The position numbers and the translations under genes are program-made. A stretch of DNA of 64,000 nt from Candidatus Sulfotelmatobacter kueseliae (GTDB lineage: Bacteria > Acidobacteriota > Terriglobia > Terriglobales > Acidobacteriaceae): NCBI GenBank assembly GCA_900290255.1, contig OMOD01000180.1:18704-82703 (forward strand). Reading direction: 5' to 3'. This document shows, one piece after another, positions 1 through 7,959 of this stretch. The notes under the pieces were generated by a model. That model saw only the letters and a program-made list of their open reading frames with translations, did no database searches and was not told the DNA's origin. Positions within the stretch are counted from its first letter, which is position 1. Each line of letters begins with the position of its first letter.

Positions 1-10
1 ATTCCTGCGG

Positions 11-490
11 CTAGAAGGGAATATCTTCGTCTGTAATCGGCCCGGACGCTGCCGCATGCTCGGGTTCTGGCGTGCGCTGGTCGAAGTTGTTGCCGCCTGC
101 CGATGCTGCGCGTGAGCTTCCCGTGGAATCCCCGCCTCCGGCGCCTTCGCCGCGTCCGCCCAGCAGGATCAGGTCGCTGGCCACGACCTCGGTCATGTAT
201 TTCTTCTGCCCGGTCTGTTTGTCGTCCCAGGAGCGGGTCTGCAGGCGTCCCTCAATGTAGACCTTGCCGCCCTTCTTTAAGTATTCGCCCGCGATCTCAG
301 CCAGGCGCTGCCACAGCACGACGTTGTGCCACTCGGTGCGATCCTGCCATTCGCCCGCTTTATCCTTGTAGCGTTCATTGGTGGCGATGGCCAGCTTGGC
401 CACGGGCGTGCCCTGCGGTGTGTACTTGATTTCAGGATCTTTCCCCAGATTGCCGATGAGTTGAACCCGGTTCAGACTTTTTCCAGCCAT
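11..490 (-). CDS. ssb: Single-stranded DNA-binding protein
   Basis: Binds single-stranded DNA during replication, repair and recombination. The 159-residue product has an N-terminal OB-fold (about residues 4-107; it opens with NRVQLIGNLGKDPE and contains WHNVVLWQRLAE and KVYIEGRLQTRSW), a Gly/Ser/Pro-rich linker, and the acidic C-terminal tip DEDIPF that recruits partner proteins in this family. The ATG at 490 was chosen because AAAGGAG lies 7 nt upstream and homologous proteins start at this point; an in-frame extension to 556 has no such support. Length and ending are normal for bacterial SSB. It stands apart from its minus-strand neighbour at 591 and no rpsF or rpsR is visible. Confidence 0.97.
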   Translation of the reverse strand: MAGKSLNRVQLIGNLGKDPEIKYTPQGTPVAKLAIATNERYKDKAGEWQDRTEWHNVVLWQRLAEIAGEYLKKGGKVYIEGRLQTRSWDDKQTGQKKYMTEVVASDLILLGGRGEGAGGGDSTGSSRAASAGGNNFDQRTPEPEHAAASGPITDEDIPF

Positions 491-590
491 GGCGGTGCTC
501 CTTTGCAGGGGTTCACTATAACAGAGCGGCCCGGCGGAAATCGTGCCGTCAGCCACAAATGTTCGCGAACGGTATCATTTTGGGCCGCAC

Positions 591-3080
591 TCAGCGGTCT
601 GTTGGTTCGATAAAACGCCGATTGTCCCTGAGATTAGGTTGCCTACGCAAAGAGCCCGTAGCCTTGATGGTGAAGTTCTGCCTTGCCGGCAGGCCTTCTA
701 TCCCATCTACGGCAAGTTGAACTGTAAAATCCGCGGTCCGCGTGTAAACGTGCGTTGCCTTTGGGCCTTCTGCCGAGGTGCCGTCGCCGAAATCCCAGTG
801 ATAGCCCACCGCCGCAACACTGTTAGCGTCGGTTTGTACCGAAAGAGAGAACGACTCGCCCACTTTGGCCTCGGCGGGTACCTGTGGATGAACCACCGGT
901 GCGCTCGGCGGAACACTGGTATCGGTAAGCATGATCATCCTGACGGACTGCGGCGGCTGATTCGCGATGCGCACGGATCCGCCTTGGAAGTCGACCGTTG
1001 CGTTCTTCTCGAGCACATCTCTCGCGGAGTAAGTGTGACCTGCGGGGAGCCCGAGTGCTGCCAAGTCCAGAACGTGGGAACGTGGTCCTTTCGTCCAGTT
1101 AAAGACCGTCAGGATCGCCTGCCGCGGGCTTTCGCGGAGAAAGAAGATACTCGGCTGTTCGTCCTGGGGTTCATAGCTCAGCAAGTCGATCGGTGTCGAC
1201 GCGCGTCCGAGCTTGGGCAGGTTCAGAAGATCCTGGTTCTCGACCAGTGCCAGGCGATCCTTCTCCGCGCCCAAAGCCAGCATGTCGTCGCCGATTTCAT
1301 ACATCCCTCCGCAAACGGCAGAAAGTGCGATCGACGCTTCAGCTGCTGCGAGAGAGAGTGGCGGCCGAGGGTGGGAAGCGTTGCCGAACGACTGGCTCGC
1401 GGTGTTGAAGGCATCAGGATCATCCACGAAGAAATTGCGGTGCATGTAGAAGCGCGCGGCGATGCCGGTCGCCGCCTCTTTCGTTTGCTCAAAATTGTGG
1501 CCTGTGTCTTGGGAAATCCGGCCGGTGTCCACAATGCCCACGGGGTTGAGCATAGGACTGCCGTCCTTGTCGAGGATTACGTCGTCGCCAACCGTGTCGC
1601 GAATAATCTGAAGGCCGATCCGCTGGGCCTCCAGCGCTGTGGTGTTGGGCCGGTAATGAATCCCTTCGATGGCGGTGGTGTCCATAAAATCCAGTTTGAT
1701 GAACCGTACACCCCATTCGCGGACCAGTGTTTTGTACGTCTGCCGCAAGTATTCCTGCGCGCCGGGATGCGTGGTATCCAGCGTGTACAGCACATCGGTG
1801 TCCTGATTGAACACCTTGCCGCTGGGGATTGGGTCACCCTTGGCGGTGTGCACCAGCCAGTCCTTGTGATGCTCGTAGACCCATGCGCGGCTCGTGACTT
1901 CGAACGGTCCCGTCCAGACGCCGAACGTCAAACCGTCACCGGTTATGTGATATCCCAGCGTGCGCATGCCATCAGGAAATTGAGTGGCGTTGGGTGTCGA
2001 GTATTCGCCGCGGGCGTACTGATAGCCTTCATCGACCTGGAGGAATTTATAGCCGAGCGGCTTCAGATGCTGGGCTTGCCAGTCAGCGTTGGCGAGGGTT
2101 TCGGCTTCATTGATCGCCGCATAGTAAGCCGTCCAGCTCCACCAACCAATGGGAGCGTCAGCAGGGATGCGCGCGTGATGCAGCAGTTTAATCGCAGCAC
2201 CGTAGGCTAGAAGTTGGTCGTGATAATCGCTGCCGGCGGCGATCATCAGGCGCTCGGAGGCGATCTCTTCTCCCGGGGTAACCGCAAGACTCAACTCCAC
2301 CTGGTCATCGGGCGGCGCATTCTTCAACTCGAATTGCTTCTGGATTTCAGTCGTGCCCGTGGACTCGGCGGTGTAGGAGGAGACTCGCGCGTTGCTGCCC
2401 GTTCCTTCCACTTGCAAGTGCATGATCGTGAGAAAACGGTCAGAGGTGAGGGCGCCCACGAAAAAGCTTTGTTTGCTCTCCCGGTTGTAGATCATCTGGC
2501 TGCCGGAGCCTCGATGCAGACCGTCGGGAGCGTTGTCCAGGTCATAGATCTTCATTTCCGGCCAGTCCTCACTGAAACTGTCAGAGAGGACACGGTCCGC
2601 CGCAGGGGGCCCGGCAATGTTCAGGATAGTGGGGCCGATGGCTTCGATGCCGCGAATCGCCTGCACCGTGATCTGTTTTCCCGTGGCGTTGTGCACTCGC
2701 ACCTGGAGCGCTCCGTAAGGATTTTGATCGTAAAGTTGCAGGACGTAGATGAGGTCAGGCTGGCCTGCCAGGCCACTACAGCTGACTGTCACCTGGTGGC
2801 CTGTTCCGAGGGCATCGCTGAATTGCGATGGAGAGGCGTCGCAGTGGGGATAATCGTTTGACCGCAGCCAATGGCTGTCAACCTCGGCCGCCACGCGGGA
2901 CGTAAAGATGCTTTGTCCGTTCGCCATGGCAACATGGTAGGTCCCTTGCTGTGCCTGCACCGTCAGCGACAACCTATCGTTTGTCAGTTGCTGGCCGCTA
3001 CCAGGCAAAGCGAACAGGAGCGCAACAGCCAGGACTCCAAATTTTCCTTTTGTGATAAAGGCATTCACGATCATCCTCAT
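591..3080 (-). CDS. Secreted alpha-galactosidase-like glycoside hydrolase with C-terminal PKD domain
   Basis: Predicted retaining alpha-galactosidase of clan GH-D (GH27/GH36-like), 829 residues, acting outside the cytoplasm. A signal peptide covers about residues 1-29 (hydrophobic VLAVALLFALPGSG). An N-terminal beta-sandwich precedes the TIM barrel, which opens around GWWSWTAYYA. FIKLDFMD (Asp near 462) fits the nucleophile and RISQDTG (Asp near 524) the acid/base. A C-terminal beta domain is followed by a PKD-type domain near 740-805 with WDFGDGT. The ATG at 3080 has AAGGAG 9 nt upstream. PKD domains often aid binding to polymers, so a plant or microbial galactan or galactomannan is a reasonable but unproven substrate. 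No transporter or regulator sits beside it. The exact GH family and substrate are uncertain. Confidence 0.88.
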   Translation of the reverse strand: MRMIVNAFITKGKFGVLAVALLFALPGSGQQLTNDRLSLTVQAQQGTYHVAMANGQSIFTSRVAAEVDSHWLRSNDYPHCDASPSQFSDALGTGHQVTVSCSGLAGQPDLIYVLQLYDQNPYGALQVRVHNATGKQITVQAIRGIEAIGPTILNIAGPPAADRVLSDSFSEDWPEMKIYDLDNAPDGLHRGSGSQMIYNRESKQSFFVGALTSDRFLTIMHLQVEGTGSNARVSSYTAESTGTTEIQKQFELKNAPPDDQVELSLAVTPGEEIASERLMIAAGSDYHDQLLAYGAAIKLLHHARIPADAPIGWWSWTAYYAAINEAETLANADWQAQHLKPLGYKFLQVDEGYQYARGEYSTPNATQFPDGMRTLGYHITGDGLTFGVWTGPFEVTSRAWVYEHHKDWLVHTAKGDPIPSGKVFNQDTDVLYTLDTTHPGAQEYLRQTYKTLVREWGVRFIKLDFMDTTAIEGIHYRPNTTALEAQRIGLQIIRDTVGDDVILDKDGSPMLNPVGIVDTGRISQDTGHNFEQTKEAATGIAARFYMHRNFFVDDPDAFNTASQSFGNASHPRPPLSLAAAEASIALSAVCGGMYEIGDDMLALGAEKDRLALVENQDLLNLPKLGRASTPIDLLSYEPQDEQPSIFFLRESPRQAILTVFNWTKGPRSHVLDLAALGLPAGHTYSARDVLEKNATVDFQGGSVRIANQPPQSVRMIMLTDTSVPPSAPVVHPQVPAEAKVGESFSLSVQTDANSVAAVGYHWDFGDGTSAEGPKATHVYTRTADFTVQLAVDGIEGLPARQNFTIKATGSLRRQPNLRDNRRFIEPTDR

Positions 3081-3161
3081 GGCAGGAATCTCCTTATGAC
3101 ATTGCTCGACGTATGAACGAGCTATCTTATCCTAAGACGCAATTGGCGGTACTTTTTGCGC

Positions 3162-3167
3162 TATAAT
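3162..3167 (+). promoter_or_regulatory. Putative -10 element (TATAAT) for the ferredoxin gene
   Basis: A perfect TATAAT lies only 7 nt before the ATG at 3175, which would place transcription initiation at or next to the start codon and give a leaderless mRNA. No good -35 is seen: TTGGCG at 3143-3148 is only 13 nt upstream. Inference from spacing only. Confidence 0.5.
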
Positions 3168-3174
3168 CCCCTCC

Positions 3175-3555
3175 ATGCCTGCCGCACCCGGAGCGACCAG
3201 GGCCGTGGGGATGGTGCCCGACGAACTCAAGCTTGAACCAAAGTCCAAGGGTCTCACCACGCCCCGCAAGAAGAAACCCAAGGAACTGGCCGTCATCACC
3301 GAGTGCTGCACTGGGTGTGCCGGCTCACCCGCCTGCGTCGAGTACTGTCCGGTCGAAGACTGCATGTTCTGGGTGCCCGACGAGGACAATCCGCCATTTG
3401 GCCGCATTCAGGTGGACCCGATTCTCTGCATCGGCTGCAAGAAGTGCATCAGCAAAGGGCCCGACGGCTGCTTCCTCGACGGCTGCCCGTGGGACGCCAT
3501 CGTTATGATCGACACGACCGAGGTGGAGAAGGAAGTCGGCGCAATGGCGATCTAG
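3175..3555 (+). CDS. 4Fe-4S dicluster ferredoxin-like protein
   Basis: Small iron-sulphur electron carrier of 126 residues. Two cysteine clusters are visible: CCTGCAGSPACVEYCP with a further Cys in VEDC, and CIGCKKCISKGPDGC followed by GCPWDAI. This is the bacterial two-[4Fe-4S] ferredoxin pattern with an enlarged loop in the second cluster. The roughly 35-residue Lys/Pro-rich N-terminus is not part of the usual fold. ATG at 3175 was chosen because a consensus -10 sits just upstream (probable leaderless message); an internal ATG at 3211 is an alternative start. It stands alone on the plus strand, convergent with the membrane protein ending at 3722, with a palindromic repeat between. The redox partner cannot be told from context. 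Confidence 0.9.
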   Translation: MPAAPGATRAVGMVPDELKLEPKSKGLTTPRKKKPKELAVITECCTGCAGSPACVEYCPVEDCMFWVPDEDNPPFGRIQVDPILCIGCKKCISKGPDGCFLDGCPWDAIVMIDTTEVEKEVGAMAI

Positions 3556-3627
3556 CCTCGAGCTGCGAGGTTTGAGCGGGGGTCTGAAAGGGCGGCTCCC
3601 GGCCGCGCCGTGAACCGCACAATCAGG

Positions 3628-3719
3628 GTTGTCATTCCGAGCGGCGAAGCTGCGAGGAACCTGTTTTTCCCGGGGGATTGGCAAGAAGCAGATTCCTCGC
3701 TGCGCTCGGAATGACAAAG
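3628..3719. repeat. Dispersed palindromic repeat, GTCATTCCGAGCG family
   Basis: The left end contains GTCATTCCGAGCGGCGAAG and the right end is its approximate reverse complement (GCTGCGCTCGGAATGACAAAG), so the element can fold into a long hairpin. It separates two convergent genes and may help terminate both. Relatives occur at 11403-11464, 16936-17016 and 20440-20500, and more loosely at 8270-8325. Confidence 0.85.
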
Positions 3720-3721
3720 AG

Positions 3722-4612
3722 TTACTTTGCCCGCGATTGAATCGCCTTCTCCGTCTCCACCGCCTGCTGGCGCATGTCATTGGAAACATCGGGCAGATCG
3801 CGCTCATAGGGACGAATGGCGGCGAGATCGTCCAGTTGCCCCACTACATAAAGTGCGCGCAGGGCCTCCCAAACCTGCTCGTTTGCCGGCTCAACGACAG
3901 CGATTTCCGCCCCGGCAGAAACATTGGCTCCAGCCTGCGCCACCGAGCGAATGCGCCCGGGGATTGGGGAACGAATCTCGGCAATATGCTCATGGTCATA
4001 TTGCAGCTTGGCGATTAATCCTCCCTGACGAATGGCTGTTCCGGGACGGTCGGCATCGACGATCCGGCCAGTTTCCGGGGCTGTGATCCGGGCCGGTTCG
4101 AGCAGCGCGACGATCTGCGGCCGCCCCGTGGCGTCGCCGAAGCGCACCAGCGAGAGCGCCGCGTTGCCGCGTACAACGGGTGAGGGGTCGGTGAGCATCT
4201 TCAGTAGGGTTTCGTGGAATTCCGCTCCCGAAGTGTCTTGCCCCATGACCCAGGCGTCGGTGTTGCGCACCTCCTCCACCGGATAGGTCGCGAACCGCAT
4301 CAGGTCGGGATACCACTGCTTCACAGCCGCGTCTCCGCGCGCCATGCGCTCGCTGATCTGCACCAAGGCCTGCTGAATGTGCCGTGGCTTCTTGTCATCG
4401 TGAAGGTAAGCCGTCAGCTGCTGATCGGAAAGAGGCCGCCCGAACCAGGTGTTCCACCAGAACAGAAACGGCATGAGCACGATCAGCCAGCCGGTGGCGA
4501 AGAAGAGGATTTTCTGCGTGCGCGACATGCTGCTCTTTGAACTGCTCGGCACGGCGCTGCCGTCGGACCCGGCTTGCACCTTGGGAGTGGGAGTCTCGGA
4601 AGGAAGGGGCAT
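3722..4612 (-). CDS. Membrane-anchored HEAT-like repeat protein with lipoyl/barrel-sandwich domain
   Basis: Function not known. In the 296-residue product, residues 1-32 are Ser/Pro-rich, one membrane helix spans about 36-53 (ILFFATGWLIVLMPFLFWW), and a helical region with HEAT-like character follows (around TDPSPVVRGNAALSLVRFGD). After this come two half-motifs of a barrel-sandwich hybrid fold: ITAPETGRIVDADRPGTAI and IRSPIPGRIRSVAQAGANV. The lysine of biotinylated or lipoylated proteins (EAMKM position) is replaced by VVEPANEQ, so a HlyD-like adaptor is more likely than a cofactor carrier. It is last in a minus-strand run after a membrane protein, an ECF sigma factor and an anti-sigma-like protein (56 nt gap), suggesting a role in an envelope-stress or export process under that sigma factor. 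The start ATG is preceded only by weak GGAA. Confidence 0.75.
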   Translation of the reverse strand: MPLPSETPTPKVQAGSDGSAVPSSSKSSMSRTQKILFFATGWLIVLMPFLFWWNTWFGRPLSDQQLTAYLHDDKKPRHIQQALVQISERMARGDAAVKQWYPDLMRFATYPVEEVRNTDAWVMGQDTSGAEFHETLLKMLTDPSPVVRGNAALSLVRFGDATGRPQIVALLEPARITAPETGRIVDADRPGTAIRQGGLIAKLQYDHEHIAEIRSPIPGRIRSVAQAGANVSAGAEIAVVEPANEQVWEALRALYVVGQLDDLAAIRPYERDLPDVSNDMRQQAVETEKAIQSRAK

Positions 4613-4668
4613 GGTTCCGGCAAGAAACTATAGCAGATGGCAGGCGAAACCTCTCTGCTCTTGGAAGC

Positions 4669-5157
4669 CTATTTCTCGCGCAGCATGTACCAGGAACTGA
4701 GTCCCATGCAGACGACGGTCGCGACAATGCCGAGAAGGGTCGTCCCCGTCAGGGTGGCAAGCCACTTGCCATCCATCTCCGGCCACGGGAAATGCTTGAG
4801 CCCGAGGTTGGCCATCCAGGAAGGCGCGTGGGAGAGTTGAAACGCCAGCCATGGCGAAGCCAGAATCGCGAGGGCATAGGCGCAGGTGCGCACAATCCGG
4901 ATGGGCAACGTCGCCCGCCCTATTGCTTCCTCCCGCGCCCGGGCTTGCGCCTTCCGCCAGATCACAGACGCATCCGGCAAGTACAGTTCATCATTACTAT
5001 TGGCAGGCATGCTTTCTTCGCGCAAACATTCGCTGATCAGCAGGATCTCCGAGCAAACCGGACAAACGCCAACATGAGCCAGCAGTTCGTCGGGGAGCGA
5101 TCCACTCTGCAACGCGGTAATCACGGCATGCTCTTGTTCGCAGTATTGGGTCTTCAT
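4669..5157 (-). CDS. Putative zinc-finger anti-sigma factor, membrane protein
   Basis: 162 residues. Near the N-terminus HVGVCPVC matches the His-x3-Cys-x2-Cys zinc site of ZAS/zf-HC2 anti-sigma domains. Two hydrophobic segments follow (about 91-108, YALAILASPWLAF, and 134-155, TTLLGIVATVVCMGLSSWYM), so the N-terminus probably faces the cytoplasm. Its ATG overlaps the stop of the preceding sigma gene as ATGA, which implies translational coupling and makes it the likely cognate regulator. AGAGGT lies upstream of this ATG; an in-frame extension to 5277 runs inside the sigma gene and was discarded. The signal sensed is unknown. Confidence 0.85.
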   Translation of the reverse strand: MKTQYCEQEHAVITALQSGSLPDELLAHVGVCPVCSEILLISECLREESMPANSNDELYLPDASVIWRKAQARAREEAIGRATLPIRIVRTCAYALAILASPWLAFQLSHAPSWMANLGLKHFPWPEMDGKWLATLTGTTLLGIVATVVCMGLSSWYMLREK

Positions 5158-5729
5158 TCGCGCACCTCTTTTTCTGCCTGCCGATGGCCACGATGCCAGC
5201 CGCCAATCAAATCCACCATTCTGTGCCGCGCCCGAAACAGCAACAGACGGATGCTCCCAGCCCGCAGACCGGTGCAATGCGCGATCTCCTCGTGATTACA
5301 CCCTTGCACATAGGCCAGCCACAGAAGTTGCCGTTCGCGGGGCTTCAGCCGCCCGAACGCCTGCCGCACGCCTAGTTTCCGTTCCAGGGGCGGAGTGGGA
5401 GACGAGGCCTCAACGGCGCTGTCCGGCAGAGCGTCTTCCCGCATCTGGCGCCATCGGTCGCGCATCAGATTGGTGGCGATGCGGAACAAGTAGCTCGACG
5501 CCTGGCGCTGGTCCATCTCGGGCAAGCTGGCAGCCAGGAATCGGCAGTATGACTCCTGCAACAGATCCTCCGCCAAATCCCGCCTGCGGGTCACGCCCAG
5601 CAAATAGCGTAGCAACGGCCTTGACGTCTGCTCATAAAACGCATGAAAGGCAGACTCGTCCATGAGCATTCCGCCCTCCGCCTGTGACTCGACGGCCTCG
5701 GCTGGTGTCGATGTGAGTTCCAGATTCAT
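5154..5729 (-). CDS. RNA polymerase sigma factor, ECF (sigma-70) family
   Basis: 191-residue ECF sigma factor. Region 2 lies at about 24-95 (FYEQTSRPLLRYLLGVT, DLAEDLLQESYCRFL, YLFRIATNLMRDRWR) and region 4 at about 125-180 (LKPRERQLLWLAYVQGC, HEEIAHCTGLRAGSIRLLL). It recognises -35/-10 elements of a specific stress regulon when freed from its anti-sigma partner, encoded next with a 4-nt overlap. The gene before it (5765-6205) is 35 nt away on the same strand, so the four genes from 6205 down to 3722 look like one operon. Target promoters cannot be deduced here; no obvious conserved ECF promoter was seen upstream of 6205. Confidence 0.93.
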   Translation of the reverse strand: MNLELTSTPAEAVESQAEGGMLMDESAFHAFYEQTSRPLLRYLLGVTRRRDLAEDLLQESYCRFLAASLPEMDQRQASSYLFRIATNLMRDRWRQMREDALPDSAVEASSPTPPLERKLGVRQAFGRLKPRERQLLWLAYVQGCNHEEIAHCTGLRAGSIRLLLFRARHRMVDLIGGWHRGHRQAEKEVRE

Positions 5730-5764
5730 CGGATGAGGCTAGGCGCCATCCACGATCGTAGGTG

Positions 5765-6205
5765 TTATGTTCGACCTCCGTTTAGAAGGCCGAAGGATTT
5801 TGACAAGTAGTAGGAAGCTACGGCTGATAACGCGAATCCCACTCCCAGCATGGTGCTCAAGGTGCCGAATACAAGGAAGCCTTCTTCTGTTCCGGAAATC
5901 CGGCCGCGCAGAAAAAGGAATGCCAAGCCGAGGAAGATCATCACGATAGAGGTTTGCAGTGCGCCAATGATTCGCGCGTGGGGCGAGTGGCGTTCCACTT
6001 TCAGGGATTCCAGCATATCTCGGCCTGCCTCGGTTTGGGCGTAGGCGAGCAAGTCCTGGCCGGAGCCCACTTTGTCTAGCAATTTGGTCTGCACCTCCGC
6101 CTGCAGCTTCGCGATCTTGTAGCGCCGGATTGTGCCGAAAATGACCCAGGCGATCCAGCCGAACATAAACGGGACACATATCACCGCAAGACTGTCAGAA
6201 TTCAT
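5765..6205 (-). CDS. Small membrane protein heading the sigma-factor operon
   Basis: 146 residues, function not recognised. A hydrophobic N-terminal helix (about 5-25) is followed by a charged, probably helical stretch (KIAKLQAEVQTKLLDKV) and two further membrane helices (about 88-104, VMIFLGLAFLFL, and 115-135). Its ATG has GAGGAG 7 nt upstream, a strong ribosome-binding site. It lies 35 nt upstream of the ECF sigma gene on the same strand and is probably the first gene of that operon. Proteins of this layout are common near acidobacterial ECF genes, but a sensing role is only an inference. Confidence 0.8.
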   Translation of the reverse strand: MNSDSLAVICVPFMFGWIAWVIFGTIRRYKIAKLQAEVQTKLLDKVGSGQDLLAYAQTEAGRDMLESLKVERHSPHARIIGALQTSIVMIFLGLAFLFLRGRISGTEEGFLVFGTLSTMLGVGFALSAVASYYLSKSFGLLNGGRT

Positions 6206-6344
6206 GTTTTCGCTCCTCGGGCAGTGGTCATCGGATTCAACTTATCTGCCTAGTGGTATATAACGCCTTCTGAGGGACCTTGGTTAACAGTTACGTTGAG
6301 AAAATTCGGAAGGTTCCGCCTTGGAGGAAAATCCGCGGATGGGG

Positions 6345-6611
6345 TCATTCTATGTCGGCGTCGAGCACGCGCTCCTGCTCCAGATAGTGCGACATGGCGT
6401 ATTGGGCCAAAAGCGGCGTCTGCAGCCGGATTTCGGCACCGATCCATTCGCCTTTGGCGTGCGGCGCGTCCGGCGGATGGTTGCAGCGTCCGCCGCTGCC
6501 AAACTGCGGGCCAAAGTCGGCACTCTGAATCTGATCAAACTGATGGATCTCGCGCCAGGCGGCATCGCCGACGGTGCCGGTGACGTCAATCTTCAATCTG
6601 ACGATCGACAT
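6345..6611 (-). CDS. Hypothetical protein, uncertain
   Basis: Possible 88-residue protein (begins MSIVRLKIDVTGTVGDAAW, ends VLDADIE). Composition is balanced and protein-like with no membrane segment; no family is recognised. It follows the DUF420 gene on the same strand, separated by a palindromic repeat, and no convincing ribosome-binding site precedes the ATG. A longer antisense frame overlaps it, but its translation looks like a shadow (Arg/His-rich, low complexity). May be real or chance. Confidence 0.4.
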   Translation of the reverse strand: MSIVRLKIDVTGTVGDAAWREIHQFDQIQSADFGPQFGSGGRCNHPPDAPHAKGEWIGAEIRLQTPLLAQYAMSHYLEQERVLDADIE

Positions 6612-6624
6612 GATGTGGATCAAG

Positions 6625-6705
6625 ATTTCCGATTGTCAATTTCCGATTGCCGATTGGATTCGACGCGCAATCGCAAATCGGCAATCGAAAATCGAAAATC
6701 AAGAA
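6625..6705. repeat. Palindromic repeat, ATTGCCGATT family
   Basis: Repeated units such as GATTTCCGATTGTCAATTTC on the left and AATCGGCAATCGAAAATCG on the right form an imperfect inverted repeat. The right edge supplies the TGA stop of the DUF420 gene. Similar elements lie at 14775-14870 and 45749-45930. Confidence 0.8.
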
Positions 6706-7133
6706 TGCGCAAACCACTGGTACAGCATGAAGTAAACGATCACGCCGGTGACCGAAACGTACATCCACAGCGGCCAGGTCCAGCGCGCGATGGCACGATG
6801 CTTGTCGTAGCGCGCCTTCAATCCGCGGCGCAGTGTCACGATGGCCAGCGGAACAATGAGAATGGCCAGGGTCACATGCGAAATCAGAATCGTAAAATAA
6901 ACCGGCCGCGACCATCCCTGGCCCAGAAAAAGAATATTTCCCACCTTGAAATGGAAGAATAAGTAGCATCCCAGAAACAATGCCGACGCGATCACTGCGG
7001 CAATCATGCAGGCGCGGTGCGCGGCGATCCGGCCGCGCGCGATCAGCGCGCGCCCCGTTAGCAGGAGCACAGCGCTGGTTCCGTTGAGAGTGGCGTTCAG
7101 GGCAGGGAAGAAGGCATATTGTTCGGGAATCAC
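6699..7133 (-). CDS. DUF420 family membrane protein (cytochrome oxidase assembly related)
   Basis: 144 residues with about four membrane helices (e.g. IAAVIASALFLGCYLFFHF, VYFTILISHVTLAILIV, WMYVSVTGVIVYFMLY) and histidines near helix ends (HRACMIAAVI, HFKVGN, SHVTLA), matching DUF420. A member of this family in Gram-positive bacteria (CtaM) is needed for haem-copper oxidase activity. The GTG at 7133 overlaps the permease stop as GTGA, so translation is probably coupled; the longer frame to 7322 only reads through the permease gene. It closes a run with haem A synthase and an ABC exporter, supporting a role in oxidase biogenesis. The stop codon lies at the edge of a palindromic repeat. Confidence 0.85.
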   Translation of the reverse strand: MIPEQYAFFPALNATLNGTSAVLLLTGRALIARGRIAAHRACMIAAVIASALFLGCYLFFHFKVGNILFLGQGWSRPVYFTILISHVTLAILIVPLAIVTLRRGLKARYDKHRAIARWTWPLWMYVSVTGVIVYFMLYQWFAHS

Positions 7134-7957
7134 GCGGCGGGCCTCGTGGTCCGGCGGTTGACCATCAGGAATGCCAGTCCGAACATGACCAGCGAAAACA
7201 GAAGCAGCGTCGGCATGTCCGACGACAACGGAAAGCTTGTCTCCGCGCCGGGGTAAAGCAACCCGCGCAGTGCGTCCACGCCATATGTCAGGGGATTCAC
7301 GATCATGATGACTTGAAGCCATTTGGAAGCGCCTGAAAGGCGGAACAATGCTCCAGATACCAGCCAGAGCGGGATCAGAAACAAGTTGACGATGCCGTGG
7401 AAGGCCTGTGATGAATCCATGGGCCAGGCGATGGCGAAGCCGAGAGCAGTCAGGGCAAACGATACTAGGAACACCACGACCCCGACCAGAAGCACCTGCA
7501 CCGGATTCAAATGCACGCCGGCGAACGGAGCAAAGATCAGGAAAACCATGCCCTGCAAGGCGGCGAGCGTCGTCCCACCCAGCACCTTGCCGAGTACAAT
7601 CGCCGTCCGCGGCACAGGGGCAACCAGCACCGAAAGCAGAAACCCTTCTTTACGGTCTTCGATCACCGACATCATGGTGAAGATCGAGGTGAAGAGCACG
7701 ATCAGGATCAGTGTGCCGGGGTAGAAATAATCAAGATAGTGTTGCTGCCCCGCACCGCCCCCGGAACGAATCGAATTCCCGAATCCTGAGCCGAGAACCA
7801 GCCAGAACACGAGTGGCGACGCGAGCACCCCCACGACGCGAGTCGGCTGCCTATAGAAACGCACGATCTCCCGCCACCAGAGCGTGAATGCAGGCAGCAT
7901 CACACCCACGGATGCAGGCCGCTTGGGGCGCGCCAGAGTGGTTGCCGAAGTGGCCAT
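7130..7957 (-). CDS. ABC-2 type transporter permease
   Basis: 275-residue inner-membrane permease of an ABC exporter, paired with the ATPase at 8335-9363. Six or so hydrophobic helices are visible (VVGVLASPLVFWLVLGSGF, LILIVLFTSIFTMMSVI, VFLVSFALTALGFAIAWPM, LLLFSLVMFGLAFLMV) and the loop SVIEDRKEGFLLSVLVAPV is the typical conserved segment of DrrB/NodJ-like ABC-2 proteins. The ATG at 7957 lies 2 nt after the stop of the small membrane protein, and its own stop overlaps the next start, so the genes are tightly coupled. Cargo unknown; placement between haem A synthase and DUF420 suggests a factor for oxidase or haem maturation. Confidence 0.9.
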   Translation of the reverse strand: MATSATTLARPKRPASVGVMLPAFTLWWREIVRFYRQPTRVVGVLASPLVFWLVLGSGFGNSIRSGGGAGQQHYLDYFYPGTLILIVLFTSIFTMMSVIEDRKEGFLLSVLVAPVPRTAIVLGKVLGGTTLAALQGMVFLIFAPFAGVHLNPVQVLLVGVVVFLVSFALTALGFAIAWPMDSSQAFHGIVNLFLIPLWLVSGALFRLSGASKWLQVIMIVNPLTYGVDALRGLLYPGAETSFPLSSDMPTLLLFSLVMFGLAFLMVNRRTTRPAA

Positions 7958-7959
7958 TC

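Noticed and set aside
3722..4612. Calling the barrel-sandwich protein a biotin carrier
   Set aside because: The lysine of the biotin or lipoate motif is absent (VVEPANEQ at that position).
6321..6962. Plus-strand open frame over the DUF420 region
   Set aside because: It runs antisense to DUF420, has Arg/His-rich low-complexity composition and includes a palindromic repeat.
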